Below the pieces are notes generated by a model. That model saw nothing but the letters and a program-made list of their open reading frames with translations. It ran no database searches and was not told the DNA's origin. From assembly GCA_029532415.1 (NCBI GenBank), contig JAQOTA010000047.1:2170001-2234000 (forward strand): a DNA stretch of 64,000 bases, written 5' to 3'. The position numbers and the translations under genes are program-made. Position 1 is the stretch's first letter. The number at the start of each line of letters is the position of its first letter. Shown here in pieces: positions 1 through 12,551 of the stretch. This DNA comes from Marasmius tenuissimus (lineage: Eukaryota; Basidiomycota; Agaricomycetes; Agaricales; Marasmiaceae).

Positions 1-463
1 ATACGGTTTATACTCAAGTCAAGCTGAGAATCCCACCAGTAGAGACGAGAATGTATTGCTACGTCTCGAGTACAAAGGAAGGGCAACAATTACCTAAAGC
101 GAGGACCTGCCGTGACACTGACACTCCAACATCGCAATACCATTTTTATATTTCCATGCTACTCAGCATACCCAACGCTAGTAATCCAAGTGAAAACGAC
201 TGGCAATGAATGTTCTTTGACAATCGATGAGCTTTCCAGAGGATTTAATTTCATCAATCGGCCAAGATTTTCCAACCACACAACCGTAGTAAGTACAGTT
301 CCTCCCATGACAGCAAACCGTAACGCTCCGGGGACCAGGCCCACAGAAAGGGCAATAACTCCCTAGTGTCGAGGGTGAATATCATCAATACAAGCAAGAT
401 AACGGCACGAGCACATCGAGGGAACCCACCAAACAACCCATATCGTCACAGACCGGGTTCTCC
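1..463. repeat. Downstream flank of F-box copy 1, duplicated at 50,478-50,917
   Basis: No gene is supported here. The stretch is almost the same as 50,478-50,917, with the same order relative to the F-box gene, so it belongs to a segmental duplication that continues beyond the left window edge. A short minus-strand frame at 159-344 is open in both copies, with a hydrophobic segment near its start. It has no ATG context or partner exon that I can defend, so it is not called as a gene. It may be the remnant of a membrane-protein exon. Confidence 0.6.
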
Positions 464-2266
464 TCATAGCCAAATTCGAAGTCCTTCAACACGTAACTGA
501 TCCAAACGTTCGTCGTCTATCACTCTGTCGAGTTTAACAAACGAGAGCCTCGAGTTGGCTGCACCCGTCGAGTCACTCGCTTCAGGTACCCCTGAAATAC
601 GCCACCTGGTCTCGAGAAGGTCGACGAGAGCCTCGTCAGTATACGAGGATGCAAAACCGTCGATGGGGAGTAACGACAGGCTCTCAAGTCTTGGGACTAG
701 GGAGAGACTATTGGTCGCGGTGTCTGTCCGGCGAAATAGAGACAGGTATTCGTCCGATATCCCGCCAACCAGGGCCACGCCGAATGAGAGGTCGTTTAAC
801 GATGTAAGAGGGGTGAGGACGGTAGAAAATTCGTTTGGCGGCATTTCAAACCTGTGGATCGATAGCGAGACTAGATTCTGCGGGTGGAGGAAGAATGTCG
901 AAAGGGCCGTATGGTCGGGTCCAGACGAGAGGATGTTGAGCTTTTTCAGCGAAGGGGCTTTTATATAAGGCAACATAAAGTGGATTCCGTTCAGCGCATC
1001 GATGCTGTGTATGGCCAGCTCAACCAGATTATTTGAAGTCACTGTCAAACGGCCAGATGCAAAGGTCGTTGTATGTCGTGCCCTCCCAAATTCAGCTATG
1101 GACTCGGAATGAAGACAGAGATTATACGACTTGATCTCGGTGAAGAGAGAAAATGCGCGATTAAGCGACATGTTCATAATCTCGAGCAAAAGTGGATTTG
1201 AGATACCCTCAAGCTCCGCATCCTGCCAACAGTAGTGGGTTATTTGTTTGTACGGCAGCGTCAATTTTTTGAAGGGCCATTCTTCCGCTACGCTCCTGGG
1301 GTCAGCTGAGATAACAATCCTCTTCAGCTGCGGGGCAAATTTGAAACAGTCGAACTTGGGACCGAGTACTGGACCAATCAACTTGACTTGAAGTGACTGC
1401 AAAGACTGTAGCCGACCTGTGATAGGAGACATCCACACTGCGAAGAGATCGCCGTGTAAGTCGATGCGCAAATGTCTCCAACGGGGCGAATGACAGCAAA
1501 TCGATGAGAGAAACCGCTCGAGGGAGGAGGAGGTCGGATTAGGTACCCGAGCAACGATGTCGATGGGATGATTCACGCTACGTTGGAGTTGTAGCTGAAG
1601 ACGGTGGCATCGGGCGACCGACATAGCCAGTGGCTGTTTATCGTCGGGAGGGATCGTAAACAAAACAGACGACCATAAACTGGGCGTGCTTAGCGCGAGT
1701 TTACGCCAAGACTGACAGACCTGGGATAGCACCCAAGGATGTTTGGAAGGGTTGAGAGAAGTTGGAGGCTGTTGACCTCGGAACCCCTCCGAGAAGTCGG
1801 CCACAGGAACGTCGAGGGAAAGCGAGAAAACTCTCGTCAGAAGCTCGGCTGATATCTTGTGAATAGGCCTCAGGATTGACTGGGATCCCGAAACAACCCT
1901 TTCAATCCGCTTCTTTTCCTCCACCAGAAGGTCTATGTCTACTCGCAACCGACTAATCCTGGTGGTGATCAACGAGATCTGGGCCAGCGCATTGGTGATA
2001 CTGGCTTTGATGAATCTCTCCTCCTGCGGAGGGGGATACGCGTTATTGTCGTCGTAATGGTTGTGTATGACGTCTGGAAGCTCTCGGATCTTTCTGTATG
2101 ATGCCTCGAGGTTGAAGCTGCAATCACAATCGAGAGAACAGCGCGATGAAGGAGGCAGTGCCGGGTTCATTGTCGGGTCTGGCTGAAAATCGGTAGTGTT
2201 TGGGATAGTTTCAAGGTCAACTTTAAATTTAGACATTGCAGTAGGTTGATTTTGAGCCTCCTGCAT
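464..2266 (-). CDS. F-box-like domain protein, copy 1
   Basis: Predicted F-box protein of about 600 residues, of the kind that binds Skp1 and presents substrates to an SCF ubiquitin ligase. The visible order is an acidic, proline-rich N-terminus, a coiled-coil-like stretch near residues 85-125, an F-box-like region near residues 133-200 (ELLTRVFS, then VCQSWRKLALSTPSLWSS), and a long leucine-patterned C-terminal region as in mushroom F-box/LRR-like proteins. The conserved F-box proline is Ser here (HKISAELL); copy 2 keeps HKIPAELL. The start is uncertain. A 65 bp GTGAGT...CAG intron (2,325 down to 2,261, minus strand) would remove the first ATG, and translation would then begin at MSKF (2,236). 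A TGG-to-TGA change removes the last six residues relative to copy 2. The protein is about 95% identical to 50,918-52,738. The function is inferred from the family. Confidence 0.8.
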   Translation of the reverse strand: MQEAQNQPTAMSKFKVDLETIPNTTDFQPDPTMNPALPPSSRCSLDCDCSFNLEASYRKIRELPDVIHNHYDDNNAYPPPQEERFIKASITNALAQISLITTRISRLRVDIDLLVEEKKRIERVVSGSQSILRPIHKISAELLTRVFSLSLDVPVADFSEGFRGQQPPTSLNPSKHPWVLSQVCQSWRKLALSTPSLWSSVLFTIPPDDKQPLAMSVARCHRLQLQLQRSVNHPIDIVARVPNPTSSSLERFLSSICCHSPRWRHLRIDLHGDLFAVWMSPITGRLQSLQSLQVKLIGPVLGPKFDCFKFAPQLKRIVISADPRSVAEEWPFKKLTLPYKQITHYCWQDAELEGISNPLLLEIMNMSLNRAFSLFTEIKSYNLCLHSESIAEFGRARHTTTFASGRLTVTSNNLVELAIHSIDALNGIHFMLPYIKAPSLKKLNILSSGPDHTALSTFFLHPQNLVSLSIHRFEMPPNEFSTVLTPLTSLNDLSFGVALVGGISDEYLSLFRRTDTATNSLSLVPRLESLSLLPIDGFASSYTDEALVDLLETRWRISGVPEASDSTGAANSRLSFVKLDRVIDDERLDQLRVEGLRIWL

Positions 2267-3460
2267 GGTGACGATGTATAAATTCCGGATGAGTAGAAAG
2301 TCCTGAACAGAAAGGCTCAACTCACCTGTGATTCGATCGTGGTGGTTTGAAGCAAGATTGAACCACGATGGGCGCTTATTGATGTCCTTGCCCTTTTCCC
2401 ATGTCGCTCAACTTCCAGTTCATCAAGCTTGGTCCCTTTGGTTTATCCTTCGTCCTCTAAGGCCGTCCTTCAAGAAGAAACCAGGTTAGCTTATTCAACG
2501 GATATCTGGACTCCTGATTCGTGTTTAGTATAGACGTTATGGTTGTTTTAGTGCGTTTTCAACCGTTCTTTATTCGAAAAACTTGTTGGCACTGAGAACG
2601 TTTTGTTACTTGTATAGAACCTTCAATCTGAGTCGTTAGGAAGTAGCTCATTGCGCCATGGGTAAGAGAAAATAAAAGTCTTCAGCTTCGTAGGCCTCGG
2701 ACATTCTGAGAAAACCGACCAGACGAAGAATATACAACTGGCCAGTCGTTTAACCGAAATCATTGGGAAGCTAGGCCGCTGTTGGATGATCAGAGGTTCG
2801 AGACTTGGGAGTACAGTACGTCCCTAGTCGTTCCGTTCATCGTCAACCTCATACTAAGTTACAACGGCATTTGTCAGGCTCTCAACCGCTGGTGACAAGC
2901 AAAACAGGAATAGGCTTGAATCCGACCGGTACCTAGTCCTTAAGATGGCCAAAGACAAGGAGCTTCGTGCCGCAATACCCTTAAACACCAAGATACCCTG
3001 GCACTACCACCCACCGTCTCGTTCACTGTCAGTTCACCAGATGATTCTATCGTGTACTTTTCGTTGTCATTTCAAAAGGAGCAGTCTATTCGACGTCGAG
3101 ATCGCACTACCGGTATAAGGACCATGACAAGGTTACGGCGGTATACGCCTACTAGTCAGATATAGTACAACAATACATGCGTCTATCGTTAAGTGGTATA
3201 CTGTACAAGCATAACATGAAGACCTCGATTCTACCATGCACAGTGACCTTGTCTACCTGAGAAAGCCCGATGTCCGCAACATTCAAAGAGGCGAAGCAGA
3301 AAGTAATTCGTCACCGTACGATACGTAGAGCCACAAGTCGTAGCTCCGGTACGACAGAGAAGCTACCAGTACAGTATACGACCCTGCAAGAGCGAGATAC
3401 CGCTTTCTTCTTCATCGGAAGCTCCGCCCAACCGCCGCCCCCGTGCTAGTACCAGAGGTA
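2267..3460. other. Upstream region of F-box copy 1, no gene seen
   Basis: No convincing coding frame. The upstream untranslated leader of the F-box gene probably lies at 2,326-2,460; its only ATG there is closed after eight codons. The stretch is paralogous to 52,739-54,600. That region carries two extra 310 bp insertions that are missing here, so this copy shows the empty sites (around 2,745 and 3,058). Confidence 0.6.
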
Positions 3461-6270
3461 AACCTGAAGGTCGAAGGTATCATGGGGATGGACAGCAGGT
3501 AAATGCAAGGGGATGTGTATCCCAGCGGCAGGCAGGCTTGGATTCGGATTGGGACGGCGATGGTGGAGAGTTGGGTCGGGGGAAGGCGGCCTTCTCTCGA
3601 TCGATGAACCGAGCTCATTCTCCGGGACGAAGGTTTCTAACCTGATACGACAGTGGCTGAGGTAAAGCCCTTCCTCCCTCAGCCTCTCTTTCGATTCGAT
3701 GATCAGGAGATCCTCATCGCGTCCATCGTCTCCTTAGCCCTCATCTCCGCCTTCGCCACAACCACCAATACCACCAGGCTTACCTTCCCTCTCTGAGCTT
3801 CAAGATCAAAGCCTCGGTACGTCTCAGTACGTCGCTTTTTGCCGCCATAAGGTAGATCGAAACGAGGCCTTCGAATGAGCCTTGTCGCCACCTCAAGCAC
3901 ACCAAATTCGTACACTGGTGAAGGAGAGATGGAGATATCAATGACGTGTGGGAGGTAGTGTGCGGTTCGAAAGGGAAACAAAATTAGGTGGGAAGGAAAT
4001 GGAGGCGGGAAGAGGTCGAACATAACTGGCGTCGATTCTTGTTGCACCCGAGGCTTTCAGAGGGACTCTCGATACTGCCGAGGTGGACGGAGAAGCGAGT
4101 CTGAAGTCGTTCAGTTCCTTCTGGGCGACTTTCAACACTGTCGTCGATGACGACGCAGAAGTAATTTCCGACGTTGCTGGTCTATGTGCCTCCTTCATGA
4201 TGTCGATGGCTGGCCGAAGTCCTCGCTATCTTCTCCAGCTCATCCACTTCGGGCACATTGAGAATCCCAGCCTCCGCCTTCTATGAAGAACTCCGACTCT
4301 CCTCCTCGACTTCGAGTAGTGCAACAACAATCTGTACCACCTCAGCCGATTCCCTCGTGTCCACCACCCCCCATCAATCATCTCCGTAACTCGTCCTTCT
4401 CCGCCCTCCGCTTGCTAGTTGCTAGTCGTCATCCTCACTCCCTCCAACCCTCTCTTCGACTAGCCAGTCTCTATCTAGCCGTGAGCAGAAGCACAGGGAA
4501 TCACTCCCATCCATCTGCCTAACGCGTTCGGCAATCTCATGAGTGCTGACCTGTGCTGACCAAGGCGTAGCATCCGGTGGCTCATTCGCGATGCCAGTGA
4601 CCAAGAAGTTTCCCTTCTCCACCACCCCATCCATGTCAAACGCCTTGGATGTCATCCACAGCTTCTCCACCTTTCCACCTAGTGGTTCTGTCTTCTCTCC
4701 ACAACCTCCGACCTTCCTTCTTCAACTTTCCGACCTTCGTTCCCGTCTCGCTGCAGCACCGAGCTTTCATAACCTGTTTCGATTCTACCAGATGCCACCG
4801 CTGGACGTCTTTATCATGCCACAACCTCCCTCGACACGCCTATCTCGTTCATCCAGTCTTCAATGTTCTCGTTCACCCGAACAACCAAGGCAGCCTGGTC
4901 ATGAACATCGTTTCTGAGATCGGCATACTACCGGGGTTGATACTCAATCACGTCCCCACGACTCGCCGCTCCTGGATACTCAAGTGGAAGTCATTGATCT
5001 CGATATTTGTGGCAGCGAGGTTCCTGGCTCGAAAAGGAACCTTTCGTTCGAGAATGTTGTGGTCAGGTTCAAGCTGAATGTGTGTTTGGTTGCCAAGGTT
5101 GAGTCGAAAGGTTCGAACGCGGGCTGGCTGAGGGGTCATACCTCCAGCTCGGATGAGTTGATTTCGAGTGGAGTTGCCAGGAGAAGAGCCGGAGGGAAAC
5201 GGTGTGCTGCTTGACCTTCAGCCGTTCGCTCTCATAGACAGGAAGAGACGGCAGCGTGCTGTGAAATAAGGGACGATGTGAATCAGCTTGTCTGGCGGGA
5301 AGAATACCAAAGCCAAGGAACTTACAGCACGCTCTCTGGAAGGACGGCACGCCGTTGCTTCTATCTCTTCTTCGACTGCCAGGTGCGCACTAACGTCTCC
5401 TGCACCCGCTACGCTATGTGGCCACTCGGTATCCTCATCGCCCTCGGGATAAATGAGCCTTGGGAGTCGTGAAAATCATCAAACTAGACTCTGGGGGGTA
5501 GTGACGATGGTGACAATGGAACTGATTGACGGATGATGATTGGGAGCTGTGTGCGCAGCAGTTGACGTGCATATACACTCGCAGCGATGGAATATAATGG
5601 AGGAAGGGAGGGACGCTTGAATGGGACCAAAAGGCGGGTCATCCGAGCCACAAAGGTATGACCCGGTGTGCGAAGAGAACCACTCCATCTGCTGCCCTTC
5701 ATCGTCCCATTGCCAACTCTAACGAGAACCACTTCAAGTACTTCAGTCTTCCGGCTCGACTCAAGAGGGCTACGAGACCAGACAGCAAGTCGGTAGGAGA
5801 AGAGAGGCCGCCGTGTGTATTCCATAAGCCGAACACCTGCTCAGTCGTTTTGCTGAAGACGGTGGTTGTCGAAATCGGCCCTGGGCTGAGATGTGTTTTT
5901 CGAGCTCTGTGACGAGTGTGATTATGGTCGGTCAAACCGGATTGGGAGACCTACAAAATCCAAGGATCTTGAGATATCATCAAACGAAATGAGCACTACG
6001 GATGCGTACCTTTCGAGGCTCCCCTGACCGTCAGCATAGAAAGCATTCAAGCCTACAATGAGGCACCAGGACCGCCACCTCCATTCGCTTGCGTTCCTCC
6101 CATCTTCAGAGGGCAGCAGCATCGTACACGAACGTTGTGCGAAGCGGAGACCGAGGGTAGAAGTTCTATTCCGTGCACGATGGGCTGCTGAGAGCGACTG
6201 GTATGGCAAAACATTGAAGATATGCGGCGTAGAACTTGAAAGCTGAAGGTGAAGCTTCGAGGGGATGATC
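3460..6270. repeat. Degenerate repeated unit, copy 1 (paralogous to 54,600-57,000)
   Basis: A decayed unit that recurs at about 7.1-8.1, 9.75-11.2, 38.1-39.1, 47.0-48.0, 54.8-55.5, 55.9-56.9 and 57.8-58.8 kb. Two anchors recur. The first lies at 4,117-4,190 and reads SFWATFNTVVDDDAEVISDV on the plus strand. The second lies at 4,984-5,110 and begins VIDLDICGSEVPGSK. The second has a weak C2-like look (alternating hydrophobic beta pattern), but stops and frameshifts prevent a gene model. Relative to 54.6-57.0 kb, this copy lacks about 780 bp between the bases matching 55,586 and 56,364. The coding strand and the original product are not established. Confidence 0.5.
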
Positions 6271-8640
6271 TTTGCGACTACAGAAAGTGAATTGTCAGCC
6301 TACATAAAATGCGAAACATTTGGTGAACATACCTGGGTTCCCAGTTCTCCATCCACCAGATGCAGTACGCAGGTATAACTCTGACGAGGAAAGGTCTCGG
6401 TCAGTTGTACTGGGGTCAGAGAGCAATAAACATACAACGAGATTAACGAACAATAATCGTCTCGAGGCCAGCAGCAAACGGATTATGATTGCCATGCCAG
6501 ACGGTTCGGAGTCTTGTCGAGACTGCCTGAATTCCTCATTTGCCGTATTTCAAGCTCTTCCAATATCCAAGTTTCCTGCGCAGATATTTCGTCGCCATCT
6601 TCAATAAGGACACGAGAAAGAAAGGGAGCTGGTGGAGGTGGTTGTGGAAAGACTTAGGGAGGGAAGGTCACAAAATGGTCACACTCGTGACATCAAGTTG
6701 ATTGGGCCATGCGAAAGAGTCAACAAGCGCCCACAGGGTATCTCAACTACCACCACCATCGGCCACCCTGGTTCCTCGAATGTGTACACACACGAGTATG
6801 GCGAACAAGAATGTCTGCCTCCTATCAACCTCTCGTAAACAAAACACCGAATCTCTCGAATGACTTCACTCTCAAAACCACTCAAAAGTTCCTGCAATCT
6901 GAGATCTTCAAGCCTCTGGAGTCTGGCGACGATATGAAAACTTTGGCAGTCACCTCTGGATATCGCGAATGCTCTGCAGTTCAGGTAAAAATCCCCCGCG
7001 CGCATTTCAAACTTACTGGGCGAGTCATTCACACTAGGGGTCGGGGGATTTGACAATCTACGTTGTGGTGGTGGTGGCAGCGGCGATATTTCACCCCGCT
7101 CCCTCAACATCTCCTACCATTCGGCGACTCCGACATTTTTTGCTTTCATCGTCTCCTTGATCTCGGTTTTCGCCCTCTTCACAACCAACATTAACGAAAG
7201 CCCCTGCTTGGCCTCAATCCCCGAAGTGTCTGCCCTCCAAACGGCCCGTCGTCTTTCTCTACCGAAAAGTGGAAGGCCAACGCAAGATATCTGATGAATC
7301 TGTACACAATGGGGCGGCGAGGATCTCCCTGCTCAAACCATATGACTACCCCACCGGATTCTGACACTCCCCGACCTTCTGCGGCATGTTCGCCTTTATC
7401 CTGTCCTCTTTCCCTACAATCCACTTCAACCCCTCCCCCTTCAACTTCCATTCGGCGCACACTCTTTGACTTCCTCGTCGTTTTCCCTCATATGTACCTC
7501 AGTACTCTCCAATAACCCTAAGATCGAAGGAGCCTCGTCTCGGGTATTATATACAGGCCCGGGCTTTTCCTCAGCTTCGTCCTCGCACCTCTCCTCAGCT
7601 TCTACAAGCTCCTGTAAACTCGCATCGAGCTCGTCAGTCTTGGTAATAGGTGTCTGTTGTAATGGTTGCCCGTCGTATTCGAGGTCTCATCTTCTTAGTT
7701 CAGCCCTACAACGAAGCCCGCCTGAACCAGGATAACGTCTCTGACTCGGCCCTTCCAAGTCGTCGTCTCCGTGAGCCTACATGGTGCGTCGTCAATCTTG
7801 GTGAATTTGGTAGTAAACTTCGTGTCAGGGCGATTCTGTTCATTGGATGTTGTGATCGAGATCTGGCTGAAAAAGAGGTTGGCTTGGGAGTTCCGAATGT
7901 ACGCACAAAGTGGAAGTTGCACCTCACGGTTCGAGTTGGAATGTGAGCGGAGTTGGAGGAGCGATGGGTATCGGTCCATGGGGATATTGATGTACCTTGA
8001 ATCTGCTCGATGGTGAGCATCTGTCTCTTTCGCTCGTAGTGTTAATACATGACTCACTGCACGGTTTCGTTCAACAGTTTGTCTAGTCACAGACCTCAAA
8101 CACCCGTTAAGTTCCCTACTACAATGCAATGGTGGATGAGCGCCCCATAGCAGGCAGCGTATGAGCTATTGAACCCAAGCGACAGCCTGAGTCTACAAGG
8201 TAAACAGGGCGCTCGAGCCGACATGTTCCGCAGGTCAATCACTTACTGACGATTCCTTCGTCTATACCACGTATCAGTCAATGGATCAGAAGTGTTGGGA
8301 GGCTATACCGACCAACCGAACCAAAAGCCCCAGCACATCCATTCCACCACCGATAGTAGGTCCGTACCTTCGTATGATACAGGGGTGCGGACCTACTACT
8401 ACTCACCACCTTCACGGTCAGACGTCTGTTGTCGATACCAAAGGGGGGTTACGAATGACTACTTCTCTTTTACGGAGACGTGTCAATTTGTAGGTTTGTG
8501 GGTCGGTCTTGACGATAATCTGTGACGGAAATGACTTGGATTTGTGCGTGAAAAGCAAGCCAGGCCTATAATTTGAGGAATTAAACAACTTCAGGCGAAA
8601 TGCCGGAGCTATATAATTCGTACCTCACCAGCACATAATC
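6270..8640. repeat. Degenerate repeated unit, copy 2
   Basis: No intact gene. A block at 6,665-6,960 (bases beginning GGTCACACTCGTGACAT, then CAACAAGCGCCCAC) recurs at 56,922-57,160 and 59,966-60,220. A block at 7,130-8,130 matches 9,790-11,130 in order, but with many small gaps. On the minus strand at 7,560-7,640 there is an acidic helix-like stretch that recurs at 10,565-10,640 and 38,870-38,945. This suggests that at least part of the ancestral unit was coding, possibly for a coiled coil. I do not recognise the product. Confidence 0.4.
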
Positions 8641-11600
8641 GTCTTTTTCATGACATAGGAATCTTACCCGCCGATCCTCCAAAGAGCTCACGAGCGGCGT
8701 TTACTGGTAGCTGGGGGTAGAGAGATCCTCCTGTTCGATTCGAGCCGTCTGATATCTTCGATTGAGACGACCAACGCATACGGTGTTGTCCTGGATCATT
8801 GAAGCGAGATTTGTCTTCATATTCGAAGTTCGGTTATGAGAGAGAGAGAGGAAATCAACACTCAATGAGCTTTTCAGAGGACTTGACTTCGTCGAACGGC
8901 CGAGGTTTTCCAACGAGTGTTCTTCAAAACTGCAAGTATAGTATCTTTCTAGGGTGGTGTTAAAACGCGCTAGTGAAGGAGGTTACCGTATCGAAGACGA
9001 GTCATGACGAGGAATATTAACGCCGTCTCGATGCCTCTATATCCACCGAAGAACTGGGAACAGAATACGAACAAGGCGTTCGTTACTCCATGTAGCCGTT
9101 TTCTTGTCGACCTTCAGGAGATAATACTATCGACATCATTCCTCTGCTTTATCTCGTTCACTGATATGCCACATCTACATTTCGTGGACCTCCATCTTGA
9201 AGGAGCAACCAAATGAGCAAGTGATGTCACTGAAATTGTAGACGACAGTGTTATGCAATCTCGTAATCTAGATGGGATTTCTCTTGCATCCTGTTGCTAT
9301 CATACCCACATTACAGTAGTACCGCAACGACCTCCCCGGCATATCAGCCTGTAGCGTCCGAATCAGACCTGACGCTTGCACGTATCCTCCACCAAGCCGA
9401 AACGTGACTCGGTATGCGACTACCATGATAATCCAGATCCCAGAACTCGTAGCATCGGTACAACAGGAGAACCACGAGTGGCTATGGCTGGTCCCGTAGA
9501 GCAAAATAGAGCCAGTAGTGGATGCTCTCCTTCGCGCCTGCCATGAGTACCGACCAAAGACGTAAACTCGATGACAAAAGGTGCTGTGAGCAGGGATATC
9601 GGCGAAATACAATTCCTCGTTGCGCCCGAACTCGAATAGGGGTGGAGAGATAGAACGAGAAGCGAGTGCCTTCGCCGTGCTGAGCGAGCGAGGGTCGTTC
9701 TCCGAAACAGAGTTCCCGATCTCACTAGTGCTGATGGTGGCGGCGGCGATGTTTCTCCTCACTCCCTGGATATCTCCTACCATCCGCTGACTCCGATGCT
9801 ATTCATCGACCTCATCTTCTCCATTTATGTCTCTCTCTCTCTCTGCCTCCCCAACACCAACATCGACGAGACATCTGGCCGTACGTTCCGCTCAACCCTG
9901 ATTTCCGAGATTGCACCGTCAGCCCACCGTCTTCCTCCGCCACAAAGCAGGCCAACGCGAGAAATCGGGTGAGTCTGCACGCATTGGTGAAAACATCAAC
10001 ATCGTGTGCTCATCAGTCCATGCTACCGCGTTGGGTGAGATCGTGGGTAGCATCAAGAGGAGAGTGGTATTGAGAGACGACGAAGACGATAGAGATGACG
10101 ATGAGTGAAGCTATTATTGTAGGCCAAGTCGTCCGAGCTAGGGCACCCTCGAGGGTACCATGGCTAAAGGAGAAGCGGATACGACGTCGGCCCAGTCCTT
10201 CTGGCTAACGCCCAGGGTTGTAGTTGATGACGGTAGAGAATCATCCATTTTGCCAACTTGAGAATCTCGTCATGGCGTTGGTGGCCGGTGCCTTTCCCTT
10301 CACCGTCGTCGTGCTGCAGACCACTCTCGGCCTGTCAAGCTCCCCGCTCAAACCCTATAACTTCCCCACCAGACTCTGACTCTCCTCGACCTTCGGCAGA
10401 GTATTTAACCTTATCACGTCCTCTTTCCCCATCACCTGCTTACCCCTCCACCTCTACCTTCCATTCGGCGCACAACTCTGTGACTTCATCGTTGTTCTCC
10501 TTCATCTGGACCTCAACAACATCCCCCAACCCCAAGATCGAAGGAGCTTCATCTCGGGTACAAGCCCGAGCTTTCAACCTCGTCCTCGCACGTCTCCGCA
10601 GCTTTTTTAAGCTCCTGCAGACTCGCGTTGAGCTCATAATCTTGGGGAGTCTTGGTAGCAGATCCTGGCGGCAAGGGAAGATCGTTCGTTCGGGGTCGCA
10701 GCTACATCAGCTGGCGTCGTGTTTGGCTTCCCATCGAGCTCCGAGGCCTTCTCTCGAACTCGTCGGTCTCTCTCGCCCAGGACTCCCTGAACCTGGGTAA
10801 CGTCTTCGAGACCGGTTCATCGTCCTCGAACGCCTCGACAATGTTTCGTTGGTATCGATGGATTTGGTAGATTTCGTGTCAAGGCGATCCTGTTCGTTGA
10901 ATGTTGTGAACGAGATCCGGCTAGACGAGGGACTGGCTTGGTTGGCTTGGAAGATCCGGGTGTACACGATGCGGCAGTCGCGCCTCGAGGTTCGAGGTGG
11001 AATATGAGAGGAGTCGGAGGATTGATGGGTACCGCTTCATGGAGATATGTACCGATGAACTGTTGAATGCGCGCAGCGATGAGCATCCGTCTCTTCGGCT
11101 TCCAGTACTAATGGATGACTCACTGCCCGGTTTCGTCCAAGATTACTTGTCTGGTGCTGGGCCGAAACTGCCTGCTTGGGATCCATGCAATGGCGCAGTC
11201 TTGGGATAACGTTTCATAGGCATGATGTGTAGATTAGACAGGCGTGTAGCGATGGGTGGTGTATGGGTTGTTTGCCCCAGGCGACGACCAGGGTCCACAA
11301 GAGAACGAGGGGTGTAAAGGGTGCTTGAGCCGAGATGTTATCGAGGTCGTTTGACCGGTGACGGCTACTATGTCTGTACCAAATATCAGTCAACGCAACA
11401 GGAGAATCGAAGGGCCATACCGGCCACTCTAATCAACCCCCCAGCACATCCGATCCAGTATCAATAGCAGGTCTGTACTCTCCTATCCCGTAGTACAGGG
11501 TATGTCCACCACGACGACGATCAGAAATCGTCTGTTATCAGTACGAGACGAGGGTATTCCAGTGTCAGTTCGACTTCGCGAGTTAGGTCTGTAAGGTTGA

Positions 11601-12340
11601 CCTTGGCGGCACTCTGGGATGGAAACGACTTGGCTCCGCGCAGACAAAGCAAATGAGACCTACAGCTTGGTAGGTTAGACAACTTCAGGCATGATGTCAG
11701 AGTTCATAAGTACGCACCGAATCCTTTCATCGTCATGGCATGTTGGAGAGGTAATGAGCAAATGCAGCGCACCTGAGACTATTCTTACTCCTTGAAAGCG
11801 GTGGATTTGAGTATCCAGTAGAGATGTCCGGCTGAGCATGAAGAACGTCACGAATGATGATGATGGTCTTTGCAAAGAGGGACCGTGAGGGAAAAAAAAC
11901 CCGGTCAGCCAGCGATCAAGCGCTCGTCCTTTACCGCTCACTGGGACACGTCGCCGTCGATGATCTAGTGTCCCGATGTGTATCGTGATTCGTCCTTGAC
12001 CCTATTTGCGGCCATAACACCTGTCAATTCTCAGTATTCTAGGCATGATTCAACCTGCAGACTGAGCCTGAGAGTCGAGACGCACCGCCCGAAGACTAAA
12101 TGCTGACAACCTCTTTCAAATTCCCGCTCGTCGTCAATGGATGAACTCGGTCCTCCAGTGCCCCAATATCCATGTTTCCAAACTCCGGTTGCGGTGGTCA
12201 GCGTCACACCACCATCACACTCTGGTATTGCTTCCTCCAACTTCAAGAATCACTCATGATCAACATCTGCGCACGATTCGAGCGGACTCCGAAGTGTTGG
12301 GACGTCTCACACGAGGATTTAATCCTGGCGAATTAATGTC
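8640..12340. repeat. Degenerate repeated unit, copy 3
   Basis: This stretch contains the best preserved version of the block that recurs at 37,290-39,900 (match starts near 9,070: GGCGTTCGTTACTCCATG versus GGCATTCGCATTGCTCCATG). A minus-strand frame at 9,268-9,783 (171 codons) and a plus-strand frame at 10,258-10,800 (180 codons) are the longest, but neither is kept open in the paralogous block, so I treat both as relics or chance frames. A segment at 8,870-8,930 resembles 225-285 next to F-box copy 1. A short CT run sits at 9,829-9,845. Confidence 0.45.
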
Positions 12341-12551
12341 ACGGCCTGCGTGAAAAGATCACTGATTGAATTAGATGAGGACATATGACTGGGTCGACTT
12401 GACAGGGAGGAGTATAGGAAGAATGAGATCCATGGGCATGACCGGGTAATCGGGTTCTCAAACACGCAGCAGTAGCAATGCACGATGGGCACGAGTTCAA
12501 CCAACCTGACCTCGTACCACCTCCATCGAGTCCTCTCCTTTCACAACCAGC

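Noticed and set aside
159..344. 61-codon minus frame conserved at 50,631-50,816
   Set aside because: Conservation follows from the recent segmental duplication. There is no independent sign of coding, and an earlier relative at 8.87 kb is not open.
2303..2325. 23 bp GT-AG intron upstream of the F-box start
   Set aside because: Too short for a fungal spliceosomal intron. The 65 bp alternative ending at 2,261 is more plausible and is mentioned in the gene entry.
5105..5130. tRNA B-box-like bases (GGTTCGAAC)
   Set aside because: No A box and no foldable acceptor stem around it.
9268..9783. 171-codon minus frame
   Set aside because: The paralogous block at 37.5-38.05 kb has many stops in this frame, and overlapping frames are equally long. 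Treated as a relic at most.
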